Shown one piece after another: positions 25,912 to 32,823 of a stretch of DNA of 64,000 nt. The first letter of the stretch is position 1. Every line of letters begins with the position of its first letter. The DNA comes from Mitsuokella multacida DSM 20544. GTDB taxonomy: Bacteria; Bacillota; Negativicutes; Selenomonadales; Selenomonadaceae. A program made the translations under genes and the position numbers. The stretch spans positions 124,001 to 188,000 of the forward strand of contig NZ_GG697141.2 in NCBI RefSeq assembly GCF_000155955.1, read 5' to 3'. The notes below the pieces were generated by a model that did not search any database, was not told the origin of the DNA, and saw only the letters and a program-made list of their open reading frames with translations.

Positions 25912-26893
25912 AAATATTAATGTCGAGCTGCTTGGAAACAAGTGGTGTTAATTCTCGTGAACGCTTAATTCAGCGGTGTGGGGGAACTCCCTGCTAACGG
26001 TGGAACTCCTTATGATTAAGGACAATACCGTGCTAAGTAATTTCGCAACCTTGTCATCTACAGAAAGGATGATGAGGATATATAGAAATATTCCTGGGTA
26101 TGACGGGAAATACATCATGTATGATAATGGAGATGTATGGAATGCCATATCCCAAAAGAGAATCTTACCCAAGGTAAGAGGTAAGATGAAATTGCCTAGT
26201 TATCGGCTTTATGACGCGAACGGTGTTGGGCATGTGAAATCAGTTGAAACATGGTATTCGGTTGTATTTCCAGAAAAAGGACATGAACGAAAAAATGGAT
26301 TCATGGATATACCAGGGTATCAAGGGCTATATGGTATCTCTACTAGTGGAGAAATATGGTCTTACAGTAAAAAGAGAGTCCTAATATCAAGTCCAACAAC
26401 AACATGTCCTTACCTCTGCATCAAGTTATCGCTCAACAATAAAGTACATTACGAGTTAGTTCATAGGTTAGTTGCTATGACATATATTCCTAACCCAGAT
26501 AACCTCCCAGAGGTTGACCACATAGATAGGAATATTATGAATAACAATGTTAGTAACCTAAGATGGATTAATCGAATTGGCAATCTAAAGAATAGCTCAT
26601 GCGGGTTAGTTCGAAACTTTCGAGAGTGCTCATTGTTTTACAATGGAACGTTCGTCGGAAGGTATCAATCAATATGTGAAGCAAGTAGGGAAGGACATAA
26701 GCTGTTCGGAGCTTCATATAGTGGGCTTAATAGGAATCTTAAAAGTAAAGGCTGCGAAATTAAAAGTGTAACGACTAGTCCGTTGGGACGTAGGGTGGGG
26801 TAATGAATTACCACTCGAAGTGCGAGATACCTAAACCAGAAATGGCATGGTAAAGAGATAGTCTAATCCCTGTGGTAACATAGGGTAGTAATG
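25912..26893 (+). ncRNA. Group I-like self-splicing intron (982 nt) within dnaE
   Basis: Exon 1 ends in U (GAT, 25911) and the intron ends in G (26893), as group I introns require; splicing joins GAT to GTTGAT and restores the polymerase motif. Exon bases GCAG (25906-25909) can pair with CTGC in the intron at about 25927-25930, with CC/GG next to it, giving a P1-like helix. Near the 3' end is GAGATAGTCT (26854-26863), like the conserved P7/S region, followed by a CCCTGTGG...CATAGGG hairpin. ACGGT/ACCGT and CCTT/AAGG stems at about 25988-26035 fit P4-P6. A full fold was not computed. An HNH gene fills the middle. Confidence 0.85.
26072..26803 (+). CDS. Intron-encoded HNH homing endonuclease (NUMOD4-type)
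   Basis: 243 residues from ATG 26072, just after AGAAAGG. Two NUMOD4-like modules (IYRNIPGYDGKYIMYDNGDV and FMDIPGYQGLYGISTSGEIW) precede an HNH core: HRLVAMTYIPNPDN, VDHIDRNIMNNNVSNLRW. The C-terminus resembles a NUMOD1 DNA-binding helix (GRYQSICEASREGH). Such enzymes cut intronless alleles and spread the intron. The reading frame is intact, so homing may still work. Confidence 0.9.
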   Translation: MRIYRNIPGYDGKYIMYDNGDVWNAISQKRILPKVRGKMKLPSYRLYDANGVGHVKSVETWYSVVFPEKGHERKNGFMDIPGYQGLYGISTSGEIWSYSKKRVLISSPTTTCPYLCIKLSLNNKVHYELVHRLVAMTYIPNPDNLPEVDHIDRNIMNNNVSNLRWINRIGNLKNSSCGLVRNFRECSLFYNGTFVGRYQSICEASREGHKLFGASYSGLNRNLKSKGCEIKSVTTSPLGRRVG

Positions 26894-29371
26894 GTTGATA
26901 GTGATCTCTCTACATTAAACCGTGGACGTGTCATTGAACACGTCAAAGAGATGTATGGTAACGTCTGCAAGGTACAGACACTGGGATACACGAAAGACCC
27001 TGATAAACCAAGCGCAGGCAAAGAAGCTGTACTAAAAGCATGGCAGGCACTGTTCAACAAGTACAAAGACAATGCCCCTATGATTCCTTGTGAAGAACAG
27101 GGTGGCCTTATGATTGACCCGTCATGGGAATACAATCCGAAGTTCAAGACTGAGGCATCAAAATACGTCGAGTCTTCCATTGATGATTTACAGGACGCAC
27201 CCATTTCACTCAACGAGGAACAGAAAGCAGAACTCATTGATGTGGCAAAACATTTCTGTGGACGCATCGACAAGATTGGTGTTCATGCATCGGCTGTCCT
27301 TGTCACTCCAGATGACCTCGTGAACTATACACCAGTAGAAGGATGCTATTCCAATGATACATCTACGAAGAAGCGCGAATACATCCGTACTGCATGTTAT
27401 TCATTCCATGAGTTAGAGCAGCGTGGCAATCTCAAACTGGATTTGCTTGGACTCAACACGTTAGACCTCATCGACAAGTGCATGAAGTACATCGGCAATG
27501 ACATGAACCTCGATGACATCCCGATGGATGACGTAAAGGCGTATGAGATGTATTCCAACGGCAACCTCGATGGAGTGTTCCAGATGGAGTCTCCTGGTAT
27601 GCGCAAGGTTGCCAAGGAGCTACACGTGTCATGCTTTGATGACGTTGCGGCACTCGTCGCTTTGTACCGGCCAGGCCCTCTTGACTCAGGGATGATGCAA
27701 CAGTACATCGACGGAAAGAATGGTGCTGCTGTAGATTACCTCTGTGATGCATATAAAGAGGTCACGAAGAATACATTCGGTGTCATTGTCTATCAGGAGC
27801 AGTGTATGAAGCTCGCTATGAAGATGGCAGGGTACTCACTGGGCGAAGCGGATATGCTACGTAAGGTCATTGGACGCAAGGAGATGACAAAGATTGATGC
27901 TGCGGTCAAAGAGTTCATCACTCGCTGCATGAAGCATGGGTATTCCCATGAGGTTGCAGAGAAGGTTGGTATGCAAATCAAGGCGGCGGGCCGATACCTG
28001 TTCAACAAATGCCTGAGTGGCCGTGAGTGTGTTGTTATGCATACAGGAGCAAGGACGAAGCGGTCTATCCGTGAGTTGTACAGGTTCTTTCACGATGACA
28101 AGTATAACAAACGCCAGCTTGACCCTTGGAATGTCAATGGCGTCAAGGCGTGTTCGATGGATAACGATGGCAAGATGGTGGAGAACTATATTGTTGACGT
28201 TAGAGAGTCTGGTATCATGCCCGTGTTTATCCTTGTAACAGAGTCTGGAAAACAGGTAAGATGCACGTTGAACCATAAGATTCCAACACCAGATGGAACC
28301 AAGTTGTTGGTGGAGCTGTCCGTTGGGGACTCTGTGTATGTATCTGATGTACTCAATACACACATTGAGAAGGTCTCGGCTATCTCCTATGAGTGCGACG
28401 AGATGTGCTACGACGTTGAGATGGATGACCCATATCACAACTTTGTGACTAGCAATGGTATTGTCGTATGTAACTCCCATTCTGTTGCCTATGGTCGTCT
28501 CTCGTACAAGACGGCGTACCTCAAGGCTCACTACCCTGTACAATTTATGTGCGCTTTGTTAAATACCAAGGATAAGCAAGAGGATATATTGCCGTATGTT
28601 GCCAACTGTAAGGCCATGGGTATCCGTATCCTTCCACCGAGTCTCTTTGAAGGGAACCGTGAGTGGGAGATTGTCGGCAACAATGCAATCCGTGTCGGAC
28701 TCACGTACATCAAGGGTGTTGGCAAGAAACTGGTCACGGAGAAGTACGGTGCGTTCAATGACAGGGAAATGCTTACAACATGGAAGGACATTGTGGCATA
28801 CAATAGCAGCGATGTTGTGAAAAGCCTTATCAGTGCAGGAGCATTGGACTTCCTGAAGAAGTCTCGTGGTTGGATGATGGGCAACCTACTGGAGACTCAG
28901 AGATTCACGAAACGCATGGCGCAGTGCGAGGAGAGGTTCAACTATTATCGTGACCAGTATGATAACGCAACGAATGACAAGGACAAGGCTCGGGCAATCC
29001 GTATGGCGAATCAGTGGAACGACAAGATCAATGCAACGATTCTCCACGAGAAGCCAGAGGTTTCCTTTGATAACGCCGCAGGAGAGATGAAGGTGCTTGG
29101 GTTCTCTTTTTCGAGTCTGCCTGACATCCTCACAGGTATTGCATCGTCTGTCCATGAGATTACAACAAAGAATGGCAACAAGATGGCATTGGTTACGTTC
29201 AAGACCGACTATGGAGACTTCAAGGGTTCCATCGCACCATTCCTGTGGGGACAGGGCAAGACACGGTATGGACGCAGCAAGCTGTTTGTTGTTCAGGGGA
29301 AGACATATGATTTCATGCTGAAGAAGAATGGCCAGTATACGGATATTGTCGATGTAAAGGAAGTGTGCTAA
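26894..29371 (+). CDS. dnaE: DNA polymerase III alpha subunit (DnaE-type), exon 2, with intein 2
   Basis: Continues the polymerase with VDSDLSTLNRGRVIEHVKEM. Palm and fingers motifs follow: the third catalytic Asp in LKLDLLGLNTLD, VALYRPGPLDSGMM, YQEQCMKLAMKMAGYSLG, ADMLRKVIGRK. The FNK/SHSVAYG motif is interrupted by intein 2. The C-terminal part includes helix-hairpin-helix and an OB-fold-like region (KNGNKMALVTFKTDYGDFKG). After removal of the intein, exon 2 gives 670 residues; the mature enzyme is about 1,047 residues, close to normal DnaE length. The ATG at 26891 is the last intron codon and is not a true start. Confidence 0.93.
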   Translation, partial: VDSDLSTLNRGRVIEHVKEMYGNVCKVQTLGYTKDPDKPSAGKEAVLKAWQALFNKYKDNAPMIPCEEQGGLMIDPSWEYNPKFKTEASKYVESSIDDLQDAPISLNEEQKAELIDVAKHFCGRIDKIGVHASAVLVTPDDLVNYTPVEGCYSNDTSTKKREYIRTACYSFHELEQRGNLKLDLLGLNTLDLIDKCMKYIGNDMNLDDIPMDDVKAYEMYSNGNLDGVFQMESPGMRKVAKELHVSCFDDVAALVALYRPGPLDSGMMQQYIDGKNGAAVDYLCDAYKEVTKNTFGVIVYQEQCMKLAMKMAGYSLGEADMLRKVIGRKEMTKIDAAVKEFITRCMKHGYSHEVAEKVGMQIKAAGRYLFNKCLSGRECVVMHTGARTKRSIRELYRFFHDDKYNKRQLDPWNVNGVKACSMDNDGKMVENYIVDVRESGIMPVFILVTESGKQVRCTLNHKIPTPDGTKLLVELSVGDSVYVSDVLNTHIEKVSAISYECDEMCYDVEMDDPYHNFVTSNGIVVCNSHSVAYGRLSYKTAYLKAHYPVQFMCALLNTKDKQEDILPYVANCKAMGIRILPPSLFEGNREWEIVGNNAIRVGLTYIKGVGKKLVTEKYGAFNDREMLTTWKDIVAYNSSDVVKSLISAGALDFLKKSRGWMMGNLLETQRFTKRMAQCEERFNYYRDQYDNATNDKDKARAIRMANQWNDKINATILHEKPEVSFDNAAGEMKVLGFSFSSLPDILTGIASSVHEITTKNGNKMALVTFKTDYGDFKGSIAPFLWGQGKTRYGRSKLFVVQGKTYDFMLKKNGQYTDIVDVKEVC
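28010..28474 (+). mobile_element. Intein 2, mini-intein (155 aa) without endonuclease
   Basis: Starts Cys (CLSGRECVVMHTG) and ends VVCN before Ser. Block B reads RCTLNHKIPT (TxxH). The end region MCYDVEMDDPYHNFVTSNG is a typical intein block F/G. No LAGLIDADG or HNH region is present. The penultimate residue is Cys and not the usual His. Removal restores FNKSHSVAYG, a motif present in nearly all DnaE proteins. Confidence 0.92.
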
Positions 29372-29374
29372 ACT

Positions 29375-29536
29375 ATGTTCTATACAGTCAAAGATGTTGC
29401 TGAGATGCTCAAGATTCCAGAGTCTACCGTGTATGAGTATGTGAGAAACCATGTCATTCCATCGTTTAAGATGGGGAAGCATGTCCGTATTCGTAAACAA
29501 GACCTGGACGAATGCATCGAGAGATTGATGAAGTAA
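29375..29536 (+). CDS. Excisionase-family helix-turn-helix protein, 53 aa
   Basis: Starts four bases after the polymerase stop. It has the AlpA/Xis or MerR-like HTH pattern of excisionase-family proteins: FYTVKDVAEMLKIPESTVYE, then HVIPSFKMGKHVRIRKQDLD. It is too small for more than a DNA-binding wing. Its place at the very end of the phage, next to the host gene, suits an excisionase that bends the attachment site. It could also be a small repressor. Confidence 0.75.
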   Translation: MFYTVKDVAEMLKIPESTVYEYVRNHVIPSFKMGKHVRIRKQDLDECIERLMK

Positions 29537-29599
29537 GCACTTTTAAGCACTCGTCAATCCAGTGCAACCGTTGAAATACAATGGATTGAGGTGCTCTTT
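29537..29599. other. Phage/host junction with inverted and direct repeats (candidate attachment region)
   Basis: TAAGCACTTTTAAGCACTCG is a short direct repeat of AAGCACT. AGCAC and TCAATCCA (29546-29561) pair with TGGATTGA and GTGCT (29582-29595), and T-rich sequence follows, so it may also end phage transcription. Composition changes from AT-rich to GC-rich inside the first codons of the next gene. No second attachment copy is available in the window. Confidence 0.45.
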
Positions 29600-30172
29600 A
29601 TGTTGTTTTTACTAGATAATTACGATTCCTTCACCTACAATGTCTACCAGCTGCTGTCGGAACTCGGGGCGGACGTCGAGGTCATTCGCAATGATCAGAC
29701 GACGGTACCCGCGGTCGAGGCGAAGCATTACGAGGGCATCGTGATCTCGCCGGGCCCGGGCGTGCCGAAAGACGCTGGCATCAGCGAGGACCTCATCCGG
29801 ACGCTCGGCGGCAAGGTGCCAATCCTCGGCATCTGCCTCGGCCATCAGGCCATCGGCGAGGTGTTCGGCGGCAAGATCGTGCGGGCCGCGGAGATCATCC
29901 ACGGCAAGGTATCGCCCATCCGCCACAATGGCCGCGGCCTCTATGCGGGCCTGCCGCAGGACGTGGCGGTCGGCCGCTATCACTCCCTGATCATCGACCG
30001 CGCGACGCTTCCAGACTGCCTCGAGGTCACGAGCGAGCTCGCCGACGGCACGATCATGGGCGTGCGTCACAGGGAGATGGACATCGAGGGCATCCAGTTC
30101 CATCCTGAGTCCATCCTGACGCCCACGGGCCGGACGATGATGCAGAACTTCCTCGACCACCTGCGCAAATAA
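29600..30172 (+). CDS. pabA: Glutamine amidotransferase of anthranilate/aminodeoxychorismate synthase
   Basis: 190 residues, class I amidotransferase of the TrpG/PabA type: LLDNYDSFTYN at the start, SPGPGVPKDAG, catalytic Cys in GICLGHQAIGE (about 79), His and Glu in GIQFHPESIL (about 168-170). It supplies ammonia from glutamine to chorismate for tryptophan or folate synthesis. No trpE/pabB partner lies next to it here; upstream context has been replaced by the prophage, so TrpG and PabA cannot be told apart. A GTG nine bases upstream is in frame, but the ATG fits the family start. Confidence 0.88.
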   Translation: MLFLLDNYDSFTYNVYQLLSELGADVEVIRNDQTTVPAVEAKHYEGIVISPGPGVPKDAGISEDLIRTLGGKVPILGICLGHQAIGEVFGGKIVRAAEIIHGKVSPIRHNGRGLYAGLPQDVAVGRYHSLIIDRATLPDCLEVTSELADGTIMGVRHREMDIEGIQFHPESILTPTGRTMMQNFLDHLRK

Positions 30173-30183
30173 AATCTGCTAAG

Positions 30184-30220
30184 ACAAGAGAAATCCTTCT
30201 TTCGAGAAGGATTTTTCTTG
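30184..30220 (+). terminator. Terminator after pabA
   Basis: AAATCCTTCT / AGAAGGATTT around loop TTCG, extended by CAAGA/TCTTG, with a T-run inside the right arm. Confidence 0.88.
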
Positions 30221-30313
30221 TATCTCAGAGAATAGTGTAATATCAAGACCAAAACAAAGAACACAGCAGTTCGCAGGCGCCTGCGGCATGCGGGATAGAG
30301 GAGGGACATTTTG

Positions 30314-31408
30314 ATGAAGTTCCAGAAATTCCATTTCATGAATGGCACGATGTGTGCCACGAGCAGCAAGAAGAAGATGACCGCCATCCTGCTGGGGCTG
30401 ACACTGGCCTTGGCACCGTATGGTATGACGGGCGCAGAGGCAGCAGCAAAGAGCGGCACAGAGGCCGCGCTAGCTGTCACGGCCGTTGTTCCTCCTGCTG
30501 ATGCGGCAGCGGCAAAAGATGCCGTAAGTGCCGGCGAAGAGGCCAAGGCCGTAAAGGATGCGGCCAAAGGGGAGGCGCAGTCAAGCCCCGTAAAAGAGGA
30601 TGTCACGATTGATGCGAGGAGTTCGCTCGACCAGTCCTTCGACCAACTGGCAGAAGTCAAGAACGGCACCTATGACATGGACCTCGCCGCTTCGGCGCCG
30701 ATGGGCAGCACGAGCATGACGAGCCATATCACGTTCGTCTCGGAGCCGTACACGCGGGCGAAGGGCACGATGCAGATCACCTTCACGCTGCCGGGGGCGC
30801 CCGTCTTTGAGCGCGAGCTCGATTACTACATCCGCGAGACGGAGAAGGCGACGGCCTTCTACTGCAAGCTCGGCCATGGCGCTTGGGAGAAGTCCGTCAC
30901 GCCGCGCAAGCCGGCGGACAAGAAGGTCAATGACTTCTGGTCAGAAGCCTTCTCGAACGGCTTCATGGACATCGCGAAGGATGTCGAATTCGGCGTGCAG
31001 GACGGCGCGAACCAGACGTATCTCGTGACGGTCGACGGCAAGGTCTTCGGCAAGATGCTCGAGGAGCAGATCAAGCCGACGGCAAAGGACGAGGCGATGC
31101 AGAAGACGGTGGCAGAGATCTGCCGCAGCCTGCCGGACTTTACCTACACGGTCACGATTGACACAGAGAAGAACCTGCTGACGGATGTCCACGCCAACCT
31201 GACGGAGCCCATCCGCAAGGCGGCTTCCATCATCGTCAAGCGGCGCGACCTGCCGCGCTCGGAGCGCGATAAGATTCTCAAGGACATCCGGGAGAGCACG
31301 GTGGACTTCCACCTGCAGGGCCGCGATTTCAACGAACTCGAGGACGTGCAGGTGCCGGCCGAGGTCCTGGCCAATGCCAAGGCCACGGAGCTGCCGCTGG
31401 GCGACTGA
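30314..31408 (+). CDS. Secreted protein of unknown function (DUF6612-like)
   Basis: 364 residues from ATG 30314 after GAGGAGGGACATTTTG. A signal peptide is clear (basic KKKM, hydrophobic AILLGLTLALA at about 24-34, Ala-rich cleavage zone). Residues 45-100 are an Ala/Lys-rich linker, and residues 105-360 form a beta-rich domain with repeated DMDLAASAPMG, FTYTVTIDTEKN and FHLQGRDFNEL strands, reminiscent of DUF6612/LppX-like lipid- or ligand-binding proteins. There is no lipobox Cys. The family call is tentative; export is well supported. Confidence 0.6.
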   Translation: MKFQKFHFMNGTMCATSSKKKMTAILLGLTLALAPYGMTGAEAAAKSGTEAALAVTAVVPPADAAAAKDAVSAGEEAKAVKDAAKGEAQSSPVKEDVTIDARSSLDQSFDQLAEVKNGTYDMDLAASAPMGSTSMTSHITFVSEPYTRAKGTMQITFTLPGAPVFERELDYYIRETEKATAFYCKLGHGAWEKSVTPRKPADKKVNDFWSEAFSNGFMDIAKDVEFGVQDGANQTYLVTVDGKVFGKMLEEQIKPTAKDEAMQKTVAEICRSLPDFTYTVTIDTEKNLLTDVHANLTEPIRKAASIIVKRRDLPRSERDKILKDIRESTVDFHLQGRDFNELEDVQVPAEVLANAKATELPLGD

Positions 31409-31435
31409 GCAATCATCCGCTCGACACAATTGCAT

Positions 31436-31517
31436 ACGATTTGCGGGGGAACCACGTGTTGAGAAGGCATTGCCTGACCCTTAGAACCTGTTGAGCCAAG
31501 ACTTGCGTAGGGAGACA
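31436..31517 (+). promoter_or_regulatory. TPP riboswitch (THI element)
   Basis: The conserved pieces appear in order: GGGGGAACC, GTTGAGA, TGACCCTTAGAACCTG, and GCGTAGGGA. These make the pyrimidine and pyrophosphate sensor arms. It lies just before a terminator and thiM, so thiamine pyrophosphate should lower expression of the thi operon. Confidence 0.93.
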
Positions 31518-31524
31518 AATTCAT

Positions 31525-31561
31525 GAGAAGGAGTTGCCGCTTGGCGTCTCCTTCTTTTTTA
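31525..31561 (+). terminator. Riboswitch-controlled attenuator terminator
   Basis: AGAAGGAG (31526-31533) pairs with CTCCTTCT (31548-31555), followed by TTTTTT. GGAGAC at the 3' edge of the aptamer (31512-31517) can instead pair with GTCTCC (31546-31551), a ready antiterminator when no ligand is bound. Confidence 0.88.
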
Positions 31562-31581
31562 TATTTAAGGAGGAATCTATT

Positions 31582-32409
31582 TTGAATCACGAGACGATAC
31601 AGAAGGAAATCATCGCGGCCGTACACCGGGCAAAGGAAGACTGCCCGCTCGTGCCGTCCATCACGAACACCGTGACGATTGAATTGGTCGCCAATGCCCA
31701 GCTGGCTGCTGGCGGCTCTGCCGCGATGGTCTATCTGCCGGATGAAGGCGAGGCCATCGCAGCGGCTGGTGAGGCGTTCTACATCAATATGGGCACGTTG
31801 ATGCCATTCTATGCAGAGACATTGCCGCGCACGGCCAGAGCCTTGCAGGAACACCGTCGCCCGTGGGTGCTCGACCCTGTCGGCATCGGCATCGGCGGCC
31901 TGCGCAAGGGATTGCTGCAGTGCTTCCGCGCCCTGCCGCCGTCTGTCGTGCGCGGCAATGCGTCTGAGATCATCGCTTTGGCCAATCTCTGGGGGCTCGA
32001 TAGCGGTGTGGCGCGGGACGGCGTGCGCGGCGTCGATGCGACGGACAGCGTCGAGACAGCCCGCCCCGCTGCTGAGGCACTGGCGTCCTTCATTCACGGC
32101 GCTGTGGCGGTCTCTGGCGAGCGCGACCTCGTCACCGACGGCACGCTGACCGTCCGCAGTGAGGGCGGTTCGAAGCTTTTCACGAAGATTACGGGGGCCG
32201 GCTGCTCGCTCGGCGGCGTCACGGCCGTCTATCTGGCCGAAACCTCGCCGTTCATTGCAGCCCTGACCGCTGTCCAGGCCTACAATCTGGCAGGGACTCG
32301 GGCGGCGCGCGAGGCGAAGGGCCCCGGCAGCTTTACCGCGGCCTTCCTCGATGCCCTCTACGCGGCAACGCCTGAGAAAATCGCGGCCAATCCGTTCGTC
32401 GTGCTCTGA
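31582..32409 (+). CDS. thiM: Hydroxyethylthiazole kinase
   Basis: 275 residues from TTG 31582, behind AAGGAGG; the longer open frame overlaps the terminator. Family features: SITNTVTIELVANAQLAAGG, MVYLPDEGEA, WVLDPVGIG, RGNASEI, and the phosphate-binding TGAGCSLGG with the catalytic-site Cys. The enzyme phosphorylates the thiazole alcohol, salvaging it for thiamine. First gene of the riboswitch-controlled operon with a thiamine-binding protein and thiE. Confidence 0.93.
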   Translation: MNHETIQKEIIAAVHRAKEDCPLVPSITNTVTIELVANAQLAAGGSAAMVYLPDEGEAIAAAGEAFYINMGTLMPFYAETLPRTARALQEHRRPWVLDPVGIGIGGLRKGLLQCFRALPPSVVRGNASEIIALANLWGLDSGVARDGVRGVDATDSVETARPAAEALASFIHGAVAVSGERDLVTDGTLTVRSEGGSKLFTKITGAGCSLGGVTAVYLAETSPFIAALTAVQAYNLAGTRAAREAKGPGSFTAAFLDALYAATPEKIAANPFVVL

Positions 32410-32484
32410 GCAGAGCAGGCGATGGATTGTGACGGATTGTTTTGACGGATTGTTGGATTGTTATTGAAGAAAAGAGGGATTTTG

Positions 32485-32823
32485 ATGAATACGCTCATTG
32501 CAGTGGCGATTGCACCGTGCGGGACTGGCGAGGAGATGTCCGCCTATGTCGGCGAAGTCGTCCGCGTCATCCAGGAGTCAGGCCTGCCGAATCGCACGAA
32601 CTCGATGTTCACGGAGATTGAGGGCGATTGGGATGAAGTCATGGATGTGGTCAAGCGCGCGACGATGGTCCTGGCCGAGAAGGGCATCCGGACGGAAGTC
32701 GTGCTCAAGGCTGACATCCGCCCGGGCTATCACGATATGATGCACGGCAAGCTGCAGCGGCTCGAAAAGCGCCTGGCAGAAGACACGGATGCTGGGAACA
32801 ATGAAGGGGAGAGACAGGAATGA
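32485..32823 (+). CDS. MTH1187/YkoF-type thiamine-binding protein
   Basis: 112 residues. Matches the small ferredoxin-fold family PF01910: MNTLIAVAIAPCGTGEEM, a VVRVIQESGLPNRTNSMFTE segment, MDVVKRATMVLAEKG. Family members bind thiamine or its hydroxymethylpyrimidine part. Between thiM and thiE, with a four-base overlap to thiE, it likely buffers or delivers a thiamine precursor. No transporter genes are adjacent, unlike the ykoFEDC operon. Confidence 0.85.
   Translation: MNTLIAVAIAPCGTGEEMSAYVGEVVRVIQESGLPNRTNSMFTEIEGDWDEVMDVVKRATMVLAEKGIRTEVVLKADIRPGYHDMMHGKLQRLEKRLAEDTDAGNNEGERQE

Larger units (their letters stand above)
1..29590 (+). mobile_element. Prophage, right-hand part (tail, lysis, early and replication genes)
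   Basis: All genes here are co-oriented and of tailed-phage type: tape measure, tail tip, J-like protein, fibre, lysis cassette, small early genes, DnaE-type polymerase and an excisionase-like HTH protein. Base composition is visibly AT-richer than the following chromosome and changes abruptly at about 29,600, at the start of pabA. Head, terminase, portal and integrase genes are not in the window and must lie to the left. Long tail genes of the siphovirus type and a self-encoded replicative polymerase suggest a large temperate phage. The right boundary is inferred from gene content and composition, not from a matched pair of attachment sites. Confidence 0.88.

Noticed and set aside
26891-26893. 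ATG as a separate start of a second polymerase gene
   Set aside because: The ATG has no ribosome site and is better explained as the last three bases of the intron; the joined exons restore a conserved motif.
25912-26893. Group II intron or simple frameshift as explanation of the dnaE break
   Set aside because: No GTGYG start, no reverse transcriptase and no domain V-like hairpin at the 3' end; exact motif restoration and an HNH gene inside argue for a group I intron and not decay.
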